The notes under the pieces: model-generated
What the model was told of the DNA's origin: nothing
The model's input: only the letters and a program-made list of their open reading frames with translations
Database searches by the model: none
Made by a program: the position numbers and the translations under genes
Shown: piece after piece, positions 18,722 to 27,901 of the stretch
Layout of the letters: the number at the start of each line of letters is the position of its first letter
How positions within the stretch are numbered: position 1 is the stretch's first letter
DNA from: CAVOKN01 sp963696505
GTDB lineage: Bacteria; Pseudomonadota; Gammaproteobacteria; Burkholderiales; Rhodocyclaceae
Length of the DNA: 64,000 bases
Assembly (NCBI GenBank): GCA_963696505.1
Contig: CAVOKN010000017.1
Location: 1-64,000, forward strand
Reading direction: 5' to 3'

Positions 18722-19337
18722 TGTTCGCATCCTTCTTCAATGCCTCGTCCAGCTTTTTTCGGTAGTTCCTCAGACCGTATAACCGGGACGAAAAGCAATG
18801 CACGATGGTCATCAAGTCCTGCACCATTTCCTGCTCGGGAGAAAGACGTTCTTGATTGAGCACTAGCAGTTCGCAGCCATTGATTTTGGCAAAGTGCTCG
18901 AACCACTCGAAGCCGAACCGGGTCAGCCGATCCCTGTGCGCCAGAATCAGTGTCTTGACTTCGCGTCGGCCAATATCTTCCATCAGCGCCAGAAACCGCT
19001 TGCGCTTGAAGTTCAGCCCGCCGCCCACTTCCTCGACAAACTCGACGTTGGCAAGACCTTTGGCCACCACGAATTCCTCCAGCACTTTGCGCTGATTCGC
19101 CAAATCCGGTTCTTGCGCGGCACTGGAGACGCGGCAGTACGCCACCAGCCGGATCGGCGTATTCACCGACTGGCGCAGGCCGATGAATTCGCGAATCTGC
19201 GCTTCGGTATACAGGCGCCGATTGCTGTCGGTGCGCGCCACAGCAGTGAGCCGCCCCTCGCGCTCCCAGCGCTGCAAGGTCTTGACCGAGACGCCCAGCA
19301 GCTTCGCCGCCTTGCCTGTGCTCATGGTGTTTTCCAT
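18708..19337 (-). CDS. tnpA: TnpA, IS607-type serine recombinase
   Basis: A MerR-like DNA-binding domain comes first (STGKAAKLLGVSVKTLQRWEREG), as is diagnostic for IS607 TnpA. A small serine-resolvase catalytic domain follows with the nucleophile in YCRVSSAAQ and the downstream HRDRLTRFGF arginine motif. Length (209 aa from 19337) is normal. Starts at 19352 and 19325 are also possible; no ribosome site decides between them. The enzyme should excise and integrate the element through a circular intermediate. The stop overlaps the next ORF, consistent with coupling. Confidence 0.92.
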   Translation of the reverse strand: MENTMSTGKAAKLLGVSVKTLQRWEREGRLTAVARTDSNRRLYTEAQIREFIGLRQSVNTPIRLVAYCRVSSAAQEPDLANQRKVLEEFVVAKGLANVEFVEEVGGGLNFKRKRFLALMEDIGRREVKTLILAHRDRLTRFGFEWFEHFAKINGCELLVLNQERLSPEQEMVQDLMTIVHCFSSRLYGLRNYRKKLDEALKKDANNEPS

Positions 19338-19427
19338 GAGCCAATAGTACATTATTGCGCATTATTTGTAATGGTAGAGTCAGCCTCCGGGAATGCTGCG
19401 AGCGCGCCGATGGTGTGTTTGGGGAGA

Positions 19428-20114
19428 TCATGCGGCCTGGGCGCCCGTCGCGACGGCGGCGCTGTTCGATGACCGTGCCGCGGAACCGCTACAGCGCTCC
19501 ATCAGGGCAACGAATTCGTCCCGGCTTCGGCCGGTGACGCAGGGGTTGTGCTCTCGTTCCTCGCCGACGCAGGATACGCGGCGATTTCCGCTGGCGCGAC
19601 CCGGATAGACCAGCGTCTCGTCGGGCAGCGTCAGCAGCTGCCGCACCAAGCTGTCATAGAGACGGCCCGGATCGCTGCCAGGCAGGTCGGTCCTGCCGCA
19701 TCCGCCGATCAACAGCGCGTCGCCGGTGAACACGCGGTCTCGCCAAAGGTAGCTGACGCAACCGGGAGTGTGGCCCGGCGTGGCGATCACCATCAGGCGC
19801 TCGCCGCCGACACGCAGCACATCACCGTGATCGACGCGCAGGCAGGCATCCGCCGATCCTGAGTCCTTGCCCAGCACGGCGAGCGCACCGCTGGCATCCT
19901 GAAGTTGTTCCCGCGCGGAGTCATGGTCCTCGTGCTGGTGGGTTTCCAGCACGTGGCTCAGATCGAGGCCCAGTTCCTCCAGCAGCGCCAGATAGAGCGT
20001 CAGATGTTCCCGCACCGGGTCCACCAGCGCCGCAGCGCGACGGCCCAGGTCGGCGACGAGGTAGGTGAAGCCGCCACTGGCCGTGTCGTGCAACTGGCGA
20101 AAGGCGATGCGCAC
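19428..20114 (-). CDS. Persulfide dioxygenase-like MBL protein (ETHE1/PDO family), possibly decaying
   Basis: ETHE1-type enzymes oxidise glutathione persulfide to sulfite with a mononuclear iron. FRQLHDTASGGFTYLVAD, the metal motif THQHEDH, TPGHTPGC, FTGDALLIGGCGRTD and RRVSCVGEE match the family. Three things are odd. The family YPGHDY becomes YPGRAS. The last 20 or so residues (after DEFVALME) do not resemble the usual end. There is no ATG at the expected start; a GTG at 20114 with GAGGAG almost touching it is the best choice. The divergent sigma54 activator and a sigma54-like promoter support control by sulfane sulfur. The IS607 element begins about 50 bases beyond the stop. Confidence 0.75.
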   Translation of the reverse strand: MRIAFRQLHDTASGGFTYLVADLGRRAAALVDPVREHLTLYLALLEELGLDLSHVLETHQHEDHDSAREQLQDASGALAVLGKDSGSADACLRVDHGDVLRVGGERLMVIATPGHTPGCVSYLWRDRVFTGDALLIGGCGRTDLPGSDPGRLYDSLVRQLLTLPDETLVYPGRASGNRRVSCVGEEREHNPCVTGRSRDEFVALMERCSGSAARSSNSAAVATGAQAA

Positions 20115-20234
20115 CTCCTCGCCGTTGCGGGATTTGCGCTTGCCACCGCGTATCAAGCGCCGAGCCCTCGGTCGGGATTCCGTCGATGCGGCTCGCGGGG
20201 GAGCTTGCATGGGCGCTGGCGTCCGTGGGGTTGC

Positions 20235-20260
20235 GGGGGGCGGGGGGGGGGTTGGCCGAT
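20235..20260. repeat. Poly-G tract upstream of the persulfide dioxygenase gene
   Basis: A run of Gs interrupted by single other bases lies in the 537-bp gap between the divergent genes. Such tracts slip during replication and in sequencing. Apart from this and the sites listed separately, I see no gene in 20115-20651. Confidence 0.7.
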
Positions 20261-20483
20261 CGAGAATTTGCGGCGCAGAAAAGAAAGGAAGCAACCGCCT
20301 CACGGGGACTGATCGGCCTGCTCTGCTCGGGCACCGTTGTGGGAGGAGGTCACGGCTGGCGCCAAGCAGGTCGCAGAGCTGGGCTCGATCACGATGGCGG
20401 GACCGGGGGGATCCTGCCACCGCTGGGGCTGGGAGTGAATCTTTTGGGTCCCGTGCCGGCGATTGCTTCTTGCCCTTATCCTA

Positions 20484-20498
20484 TCAAGTCCTGTGCCA
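20484..20498 (-). promoter_or_regulatory. Sigma54-like promoter toward the persulfide dioxygenase gene
   Basis: On the minus strand the sequence reads TGGCACAGGACTTGA. It matches the -24 box TGGCAC exactly and the -12 box TTGC at three of four bases. It lies about 130 bp from the paired operator-like sites and points at the persulfide dioxygenase gene. The implied leader (about 350 nt) is long, and the -12 mismatch is at an important base, so this is a candidate only. Confidence 0.45.
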
Positions 20499-20594
20499 GA
20501 TCGGGGAAGATCATCCGGTTTTTACAAGTTGCTGAATACACTAGTCCATTAGAAATTGCCCCCGGCAGCGCGAAGCCGCGCGACCACAAGCCCA

Positions 20595-20640
20595 TGCCAT
20601 AAATGGCAGACTCGGTTAGACTCCACTGCCAAAAATGACA
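20595..20640. promoter_or_regulatory. Two copies of a 14-bp inverted-repeat site, candidate FisR enhancer
   Basis: TGCCATAAATGGCA at 20595-20608 and TGCCAAAAATGACA at 20627-20640 are spaced 32 bp apart, about three helical turns. They lie just before the sigma54-activator start and upstream of the divergent sigma54-like promoter, where an upstream activating sequence is expected. The second copy ends 11 bases before the ATG, so autoregulation is possible. Confidence 0.6.
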
Positions 20641-20651
20641 CGCAGCACGCC

Positions 20652-21965
<1,314 letters not shown>

Positions 21966-22010
21966 GCCGCCGCAGCGCCGGTACTCGAAGGTGAAGTGCG
22001 GGCCTTCGGG

Positions 22011-23465
22011 CTATAGCAGCACGACGTCGAACTGCTCCTGGTTGTAGCCGGTCTCGGACTGGAGCGAGATTGGCTTGCCGATGAAATCCGAAAGCATGGC
22101 CAGGGACTGGGATTCCTCGTCGAGGAACAGGTCGATCACCGCCGTCGAGGCCAGCACGCGGAACTCCTTGGCGTTGAACTGGCGCGCCTCGCGCAGCAGT
22201 TCGCGCAGCACCTCGTAGCACACGGTGCGCGCCGTCTTGACCTCGCCGCGGCCGCTGCATACCGGACAGGCCTCGCACAGAACGTGCGCCAGCGACTCCC
22301 GGGTGCGCTTGCGCGTCATCTCCACCAGGCCCAGGGCGGTGAAGCCATTGACCGAGATCCGTGTGTGGTCCCGTGCCAGCGCCTTCTGCAACTCGGACAG
22401 CACCGCCTGGCGGTGCTCGTCGTTCTCCATGTCGATGAAGTCGAGAATGATGATGCCGCCGAGGTTGCGCAGCCGCAGTTGCCGGGCAATGGCGTGGGCC
22501 GCCTCCAGGTTGGTCTTGAAGATCGTGTCGTCGAAATTGCGCGAACCGACGAAGCCCCCGGTATTCACGTCGATGGTGGTCATCGCCTCGGTCTGATCGA
22601 CGATCAGGTAGCCGCCGGACTTGAGGTTGACCCGCCGCCCCAGCGCCTTCTGGATCTCGTCCTCGACGCCGTACAGGTCGAACAGCGGCCGCTCGCCGGT
22701 GTAGTGCTCCAGCAACCCGACCACCTGGGGCATGTATTCCTGGGCGAAGGCCAGAAGCTTGTGATGGTTCTCCCTCGAATCGAGCACGATGCGCGTCGTT
22801 TCGCCGGTCACCAGGTCGCGCAGCACGCGCTGCGAAAGGGTGAGATCCTGATACAGCACCGCCGGGGCGCTGGCGCTGCGGGCGGCCTGGCACAACTCGG
22901 ACCAGGTCTTGCGCAGATAGGCGATATCCGACGCCAGTTCCTCTTCGCTGGCACTCTCGGCCATGGTGCGGACGATGAAGCCGCCTTTTTCGTCCACCGG
23001 CATCAGGTTCTGCAGCTTTCCCCTGAGGGACTCGCGCTCGGCCTCGTTCTCGATCCGCTGGGAAATTCCGATGTGCTTTTCCTGGGGCAGGTACACCAGC
23101 AGCCGTCCGGCGATGCTGACCTGAGTGGACAGCCGCGCGCCCTTGGTGCCGATGGGATCCTTCAGCACCTGGACCACCAGGTTCTGACCTTCCGACAGCA
23201 GGCGCTCGATGGGTCGCGCGTGCTCGCCGTTGTGGCGCGCCTCCCACAGGTCGGCGATGTGCAGGAACGCGGTACGTTCCAGGCCGATGTCGATGAATGC
23301 CGACTGCATTCCGGGCAGCACCCGCACGATGCGCCCGAGATACACGTTGCCGACGATGCCGCGGCTCGCGGTGCGCTCCATGTGGAGCTCCTGCACCACG
23401 CCTTGCTGGAGCAGGGCGACGCGCGTTTCCTGCGGGGTGAAGTTGATCAGGTATTCGTCGGCCAT
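22011..23465 (-). CDS. rng: Ribonuclease G
   Basis: A 484-aa cytoplasmic endoribonuclease of the RNase E/G family that matures the 16S rRNA 5' end and decays some mRNAs. An S1-like domain (about 35-125) is interrupted as usual. The catalytic aspartates lie in MTTIDVNTGGFVG and IIILDFIDM, and the zinc link is CEACPVCSGRG. The absence of a long C-terminal scaffold separates it from RNase E. It lies downstream of the two maf-like genes, the normal order in Betaproteobacteria. Confidence 0.97.
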   Translation of the reverse strand: MADEYLINFTPQETRVALLQQGVVQELHMERTASRGIVGNVYLGRIVRVLPGMQSAFIDIGLERTAFLHIADLWEARHNGEHARPIERLLSEGQNLVVQVLKDPIGTKGARLSTQVSIAGRLLVYLPQEKHIGISQRIENEAERESLRGKLQNLMPVDEKGGFIVRTMAESASEEELASDIAYLRKTWSELCQAARSASAPAVLYQDLTLSQRVLRDLVTGETTRIVLDSRENHHKLLAFAQEYMPQVVGLLEHYTGERPLFDLYGVEDEIQKALGRRVNLKSGGYLIVDQTEAMTTIDVNTGGFVGSRNFDDTIFKTNLEAAHAIARQLRLRNLGGIIILDFIDMENDEHRQAVLSELQKALARDHTRISVNGFTALGLVEMTRKRTRESLAHVLCEACPVCSGRGEVKTARTVCYEVLRELLREARQFNAKEFRVLASTAVIDLFLDEESQSLAMLSDFIGKPISLQSETGYNQEQFDVVLL

Positions 23466-23534
23466 GCCGGAGCGTGCGGTCGGGTAGCGAGGGCCTGGAT
23501 TCTAACCCGCACCGCCGCGGCAAGCCGCCGCGCT

Positions 23535-24146
23535 TCAGGGCGCGTTGCCGAAGCGGCTTAGCAACCTTGCGGTCTCGTGCAGCGGCAAGCCCATGATCCC
23601 CGAGCAGGATCCCTGAACGTGCTGGATGTAGGCCGCCGCCGGCCCCAGCAGCCCATAGGCCCCAGGCTCTTCGGCGGCGATGCCCTGGCTCAGGCACTGC
23701 GCAATGTCCGGCTCCGCGAGGCGGACGAAGCGCACCTCGCTGGCGCTCACCGCTTCGCTGCTCCGCTCCTGGTCGGCGAGCACGACACAACTGATCACGC
23801 GGTGAGTGCGGCCGGAAAGCTTGCGCAGGATCTGCGCGGCGGTCTCGGGCTTTGCCGGCCGGACGAGCGTTTCGCCATCCAGATCGATGACCGTGGCGCA
23901 GGCCAGCACCGCGCTGTGCGTCAGGTGGCGCAGGACGATGCGCCTGACGCCGCCCATCGCCTGCGCCAGCGCAACGCGATGCACATGTTCGAGGGGCGTT
24001 TCCCCAGCCACGACGTCGTCGCTGACTTCCAGGTCTGCGCGCTCGCCGTTGCGAAAACGCAGCAGTTCGAAGCGCACGCCGATACGCGCCAGGAGTTCAG
24101 CCCTCTGCGTATCGTGCGCGGCGAGATAGATGTGTTCGGCCCTCAT
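23535..24146 (-). CDS. Maf-like paralogue lacking key active-site residues
   Basis: A 203-aa protein of Maf length and fold by alignment with its upstream neighbour. It shares ELLARIGVRFELL, GERADLEVSDD, GAYGLLGPAAAYI and SGIMGLPLHETARLL. The signature LASRSPRRREL has become LAAHDTQRAEL, and the catalytic-region AADTTL has become ACATVI, losing the conserved Asp. It is therefore probably not a nucleotide pyrophosphatase. The frame is intact and a GAGGGG ribosome site precedes it, so it is expressed or was until recently. Possible roles include a regulatory partner of the active Maf or divergence to a new substrate. Confidence 0.82.
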   Translation of the reverse strand: MRAEHIYLAAHDTQRAELLARIGVRFELLRFRNGERADLEVSDDVVAGETPLEHVHRVALAQAMGGVRRIVLRHLTHSAVLACATVIDLDGETLVRPAKPETAAQILRKLSGRTHRVISCVVLADQERSSEAVSASEVRFVRLAEPDIAQCLSQGIAAEEPGAYGLLGPAAAYIQHVQGSCSGIMGLPLHETARLLSRFGNAP

Positions 24147-24182
24147 GTTCCCCTCCTTTGCCGGTTTTCAGGCGGCTGCCCG

Positions 24183-24800
24183 CTAAATCGGGTAGCCGAA
24201 GCGCCTTAGCAACAGCGCGGTTTCGTACAGCGGCAAGCCCATGATCCCTGAATGGGAGCCGTGGATCTCCTCGATGAACGTCGCCGCGCGTCCCTGGATG
24301 CCGTAGGCGCCGGCCTTGTCCAGGGGCTCGCCGGTGGCGACGTAGCGCCGGATCTCGTCGTCGCTCATCGCCCGGAAGCGGACCTGGTTCTCGTTCAGTG
24401 CCTGCTCGATGCGCTGGCTGTCCGCCACCGCGACGGCGGTCAGCACCCGGTGGCGGCGCCCGGCAAGCCGCCGCAAGATCCGAAAAGCATGGTCGGTATC
24501 GTCCGGCTTGCCGACGATCTCCCCGTCCAGGTCCAGCGTCGTGTCCGCCGCCAGCACCGGATGGCTCAGCAGCCGACGCGAGCGGACACGTTCCACCGCC
24601 CCCAGCGCCTTGGCCCTTGCGATGCGCTGGACGTAGTTGACCGCATCCTCCCCGGGGCGGGCATCCTCGCTGACGTCAATGTCGGCGCGCTCGCCCCCGC
24701 GGAACAGCAGCACCACGAAATTGACGTGGATCTGGTGCAGCAGCTCGCGCCGGCGCGGGCTGCGCGACGCGAGATAGATCCGCGGCTCCATGGTCATCAT
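24183..24800 (-). CDS. maf: Maf nucleoside-triphosphate pyrophosphatase
   Basis: A 205-aa house-cleaning pyrophosphatase that hydrolyses non-canonical or modified nucleotides to monophosphates. The family signature LASRSPRRRELL, AADTTLDLDGEIVGKP and AGAYGIQGRAATFIEEIHGSHSGIMGLPL are complete. The start overlaps the end of rlmH by four bases, and ATGs at 24797 and 24791 are also possible. A diverged copy follows directly downstream, so this is the active member of a tandem pair. Confidence 0.93.
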   Translation of the reverse strand: MMTMEPRIYLASRSPRRRELLHQIHVNFVVLLFRGGERADIDVSEDARPGEDAVNYVQRIARAKALGAVERVRSRRLLSHPVLAADTTLDLDGEIVGKPDDTDHAFRILRRLAGRRHRVLTAVAVADSQRIEQALNENQVRFRAMSDDEIRRYVATGEPLDKAGAYGIQGRAATFIEEIHGSHSGIMGLPLYETALLLRRFGYPI

Positions 24801-25267
24801 GCGCGGTGATAGGGGTGGTTCTTCAGCAGGCTCACGGCGCGATACAGAGCCTCCGCCAGCACCACGCGGGCCAGGGCGTGGGGCAGAGTCAGGCTGGACA
24901 GGCGCAGCGTCTCCCGCGCCCTCGCCTTGATGCGCGGCGCCACGCCGTCGGGACCGCCGACGACCAAGGCTACGTCATCGCCACCGGCAAGCCATTGCTC
25001 CAGCCGCTGCGCCAGCGAACGCGTGTCCAGATCCTCGCCATGCTCGTCCAGCAGCACCATCCGGCAGCGCTCCGGCAAAACCTGTTCGATGCGTGCTGCC
25101 TCGGATTCGAGCAGTGCGGGAACCGGCTTGCCGGCGCTGCGGGGCTCGGTGCGCACTTCGGTCAGCGACAGGGCGGCTTCCCGCGGCATGCGGGCCGCGA
25201 ATTCCGCGAAGCCCTCGTCTGCCCAGCGCGGCATGCGGGTGCCGACGGCGATCACCATCAGCCTCAT
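24797..25267 (-). CDS. rlmH: 23S rRNA pseudouridine-1915 N3-methyltransferase RlmH
   Basis: A 156-aa SPOUT methyltransferase that methylates pseudouridine 1915 in helix 69 of the large subunit. The knotted SAM site GGPDGV and the C-terminal hallmark LTLPHALARVVLAEALYRA...NHPYHR are both present. Length matches E. coli RlmH. It sits between rsfS and maf in a conserved ribosome-associated cluster and overlaps maf by four bases. Confidence 0.97.
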   Translation of the reverse strand: MRLMVIAVGTRMPRWADEGFAEFAARMPREAALSLTEVRTEPRSAGKPVPALLESEAARIEQVLPERCRMVLLDEHGEDLDTRSLAQRLEQWLAGGDDVALVVGGPDGVAPRIKARARETLRLSSLTLPHALARVVLAEALYRAVSLLKNHPYHRA

Positions 25268-25276
25268 CCGGAAGGA

Positions 25277-25651
25277 CTAGGCCGCTTCCGCTGCGGGAGG
25301 TTCATCGGCCTGCTTGCGGCGTCGGACCGACCGCGTCTGCCACAACTCCTCCAGGTTGTAGTAGCTGCGCACCGACGGCTGCATGATGTGCACCACGACG
25401 TCCCCCAGATCCACCAGGACCCAGTCGCCCGTCTCCTCGCCTTCCATGCCGATCAGCTCTCCGCCGGCAGCCCCGACCGTGTCGACCACGTGCCGCGCGA
25501 GTGCCTTGGTCTGACGGGCCGAATCGGCGCTGGCGATGACGATACGATCGAACAGGGAGGTGAGCCTGGTGGTATTGATGACTTCGATGTCGTGCGCCTT
25601 GATGTCTTCCAGGGCGGCCACGACGAGCCTCTGCAGCTTTCTAATGTCCAT
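25277..25651 (-). CDS. rsfS: Ribosome silencing factor RsfS
   Basis: A 124-aa protein that binds L14 on the 50S subunit and blocks subunit joining in stationary phase or starvation. Conserved stretches are ALEDIKAHDIEVI, FDRIVIASADSARQTKALA and LVDLGDVVVHIMQPSVRSYYNLEELW. The ATG at 25651 is chosen because it aligns with family starts; it overlaps the nadD end by 11 bases. A basic tail (TRSVRRRKQ) follows. Confidence 0.97.
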   Translation of the reverse strand: MDIRKLQRLVVAALEDIKAHDIEVINTTRLTSLFDRIVIASADSARQTKALARHVVDTVGAAGGELIGMEGEETGDWVLVDLGDVVVHIMQPSVRSYYNLEELWQTRSVRRRKQADEPPAAEAA

Positions 25652-26312
25652 GCGGATCGGGTGAATACAGGCGATTGAGACCAATATAATCGAGAACCGG
25701 ATCGGGGAGCAAATAGCGGGCGCTCCGCGCTGCGCCAAGCAGGGCGCGGATCTGCGAGGCCGAGATGGCGAGCGCAGTGATCTCGAACTGGACGATAGCG
25801 CCCGCTGGTGCAGTCGTCAGACCCTGGTTTGATGTGTGCGACCGCGCCCCGAACTCGGCGGCGAGCGTTTCCGTCATCTGCCGTGCCTGAAGCGGATAGC
25901 CGGGCCGGCTCGCAACGCCGATATGGGCCAGCCCGAACAACTCGCGCCAGCGGTGCCAGGTCGCCAGGCCGAGGAAGGCGTCCGCACCCATGAGCAGCAC
26001 CAGCGGGCGCCGTAGTCCATGGACGTCGCGCAGCCGCTGGAGGGTCGACACGCTGTAACTCGGCTGTTCGCTCAGCGCCTCGGCATCGTCGAGACAAAAC
26101 GCAGCGTTTCCGGCGATGGCGCGGTGCGTCATCTGGAGGCGGTCGGCAGCGCCTGCCCGCGGCTGACTTCGATGCGGCGGGCGGCCGGCCGGAATCCACG
26201 ACACCGCTTCCAATCCCAGCGCCGTGCGCGCCTCCTCGGCCAGGCGCAGATGGCCGTAATGCACCGGATCGAAGGTGCCGCCAAGGATGCCGAGGGGCGC
26301 GCCCTCAGTCAC
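25641..26312 (-). CDS. nadD: Nicotinate-nucleotide adenylyltransferase NadD
   Basis: A 223-aa enzyme that adenylates nicotinate mononucleotide to deamido-NAD. The nucleotidyltransferase motif GGTFDPVHYGH is complete, WIPAGRPPHR and LLMGADAF are typical, and the late SASQIRALL stands for the ISSTxIR motif. The start is GTG at 26312, eight bases into the end of the preceding membrane-protein gene. It heads the nadD-rsfS-rlmH-maf group. Confidence 0.95.
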   Translation of the reverse strand: MTEGAPLGILGGTFDPVHYGHLRLAEEARTALGLEAVSWIPAGRPPHRSQPRAGAADRLQMTHRAIAGNAAFCLDDAEALSEQPSYSVSTLQRLRDVHGLRRPLVLLMGADAFLGLATWHRWRELFGLAHIGVASRPGYPLQARQMTETLAAEFGARSHTSNQGLTTAPAGAIVQFEITALAISASQIRALLGAARSARYLLPDPVLDYIGLNRLYSPDPHGH

Positions 26313-27129
26313 CGACCTGGGCCTGCACGTCTTCGGCGATGACGTCGCGGTAGCTCACGTAGATGCTGGCGAACAGTGTCGGCATGGCAACGAGGACCAT
26401 GGCGATGGTGATCGCGGCGCTTGCCAGGGTGAGCAGGGCATCCGAGAAGGCGAACAGCAGTTGTACCAGCGCGGGCAACACGACAGTCAGCATCAGGGCA
26501 CCGGCACCGTACGCAACGAAGGCGCGCCAGTTGCGCAGCATCGCCACCGCGCTGAAGAACAGCGCCTTCCTCGCGGGCAGGTCATGCCATGCAGCGAGCA
26601 TCGGCGCGAACCAGAATGCCAGCGTCAGGGGGAGGGACAGCCCGAGCCAGGTCAGGACGGTGAGCAGCAGTTGCTCCCGATCTATGGACATTTGCGCGGT
26701 TTCGCCTTCCGCCGCTCCGAACTGGACGACAGGCACGTCGCCATGCAACAGAAAGAGAGCCATGGCCGCAATCCGCTCCCCGACGAGATACAGCAGGCCG
26801 AGGCGCAGCAGTGCAGATCGATTGCGCGTGAATCCCGACCACAGCATGTCGATTCCGAGCTTGCGGCCCGCTTCGATCGCGGCACAACCGTTCATCACGC
26901 TGACCAGCAGCCCCTGCACCAGAATGACGGCAGGGAAAGGGCCCAGCAGGCGATAGACGGTTGCGGGGAATACCGACAGGAACGCCGAACTGAGAACGAA
27001 AATCAGCAGAATCGATAGCCAGTAGTTGAGGGCGAGCAGAGTCAGCAGCGGAGGATTGCGGCGATACAGCCGAAATCCGTCGATGATCCACTGCCCGCCG
27101 CGCAGGGCGGGTAGCCGTCGCGCCTGCAT
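26305..27129 (-). CDS. BPSS1780-family membrane protein
   Basis: A 274-aa integral membrane protein with about six hydrophobic segments (for example LLTLLALNYWLSILLIFVLS and LLLTVLTWLGLSLPLTLAFWF). The N-terminal GGQWIIDGFRLYRRNPP and the FWFAPMLAAWHDLPARKALFFS loop match the beta-proteobacterial BPSS1780 family, whose function is unknown. It lies six bases after a clear paralogue, so the two arose by tandem duplication or form one complex. It overlaps nadD. Confidence 0.85.
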   Translation of the reverse strand: MQARRLPALRGGQWIIDGFRLYRRNPPLLTLLALNYWLSILLIFVLSSAFLSVFPATVYRLLGPFPAVILVQGLLVSVMNGCAAIEAGRKLGIDMLWSGFTRNRSALLRLGLLYLVGERIAAMALFLLHGDVPVVQFGAAEGETAQMSIDREQLLLTVLTWLGLSLPLTLAFWFAPMLAAWHDLPARKALFFSAVAMLRNWRAFVAYGAGALMLTVVLPALVQLLFAFSDALLTLASAAITIAMVLVAMPTLFASIYVSYRDVIAEDVQAQVGD

Positions 27130-27135
27130 GGGGGA

Positions 27136-27870
27136 TCAGGGCGCCTCGAAGATGTCCATGTACGCCGCATGGACCGAGCCGGCCGCCACCGGCAGCAGCA
27201 GCAGAAAACCCAGTCCCAGGGGAATGGCGGCGAGCACGCCCAGCACGAACAGCAGCAGCCCGTAGACCAGGAAGGCGACGATGTTCTTGAGGCAGGCGTC
27301 GAAGCTCGCCTTCACCGCATCGATGGGCGCGGCATCGCGGAAGATGACCAGAGCAGGCGCAAACCACAGCGCCATGGCGAGCGGCACGGTGAGGGCGAGG
27401 AAAACCAGCATGCCCATGACGAAGCCGCCCGCCGCGACGCCGATTCCCGTGCCCTGGCCGATCATCGCGCCGGAGATCGCTCCGCCACCGACGATCGCCG
27501 CGGCCACGAAGCCGATCACCAGGGTCGCGATCAGGGCAATCACGCCCAGCAGCACCAGATTGCCAGTGTTCTGGCGGAAGCCGGCGAACAGGTGGTCGAC
27601 CTTCAACTCCTCGCCCTGGGTCAGCGCACGGCATCCCAGGAGCATTCCGGCACCGAGCACCGGACCGAGCAGGTTGGCCGCGAGCTGACCCACCAGCGGA
27701 ATCACGCCCAGCACCACGAAAATGACCAGCGCGATCACGGCGATGGCGATCCACACGCCGGGGTTCTTCAGGAACAGCTCCCAGCCCTGCTTCAGCCATT
27801 CCACCCCGCGCCCGGCGTCGACGGTGCGGGCGGCATAGCGGGGGACGAGGGCGTTTTCGGGTTCGGTCAT
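27136..27870 (-). CDS. BPSS1780-family membrane protein (paralogue)
   Basis: A 244-aa membrane protein. The N-terminus is GVEWLKQGWELFLKNPGVW, followed by about six Gly/Ala-rich membrane segments and the family loop LWFAPALVIFRDAAPIDAVKASFDACLKN. It resembles the next gene in both layout and that loop. The ATG at 27870 gives the family N-terminus; an in-frame upstream start at 27927 would add 19 residues that look non-coding. The function is unknown. Confidence 0.85.
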   Translation of the reverse strand: MTEPENALVPRYAARTVDAGRGVEWLKQGWELFLKNPGVWIAIAVIALVIFVVLGVIPLVGQLAANLLGPVLGAGMLLGCRALTQGEELKVDHLFAGFRQNTGNLVLLGVIALIATLVIGFVAAAIVGGGAISGAMIGQGTGIGVAAGGFVMGMLVFLALTVPLAMALWFAPALVIFRDAAPIDAVKASFDACLKNIVAFLVYGLLLFVLGVLAAIPLGLGFLLLLPVAAGSVHAAYMDIFEAP

Positions 27871-27901
27871 GGATTGGGGATTCGTTGGACGGTGGGGAAT
27901 C

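Larger units (their letters stand above)
17040..19375 (-). mobile_element. IS607-family insertion sequence (tnpA, middle ORF, tnpB)
   Basis: A 2.3-kb element with an IS607 serine recombinase, an unusual 105-aa ORF and an IS605/IS607-type TnpB, all on the minus strand with overlapping ends. IS607 elements lack terminal inverted repeats, so the boundaries are estimates. At the tnpB end a GTGCGCA/TGCGCAC hairpin lies at 17048-17065. At the tnpA end AT-rich repeats with a TGCGCA core lie at 19351-19366. The shared TGCGCA cores are candidate recombinase sites. The element sits between DUF302 and the persulfide-dioxygenase-like gene. Confidence 0.85.

Noticed and set aside
20115..20420. N-terminal extension of the persulfide dioxygenase-like protein
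   Set aside because: The frame is open upstream to 20420, but the residues are Pro/Arg-rich low complexity spanning the poly-G tract. The family starts at the FRQL motif.
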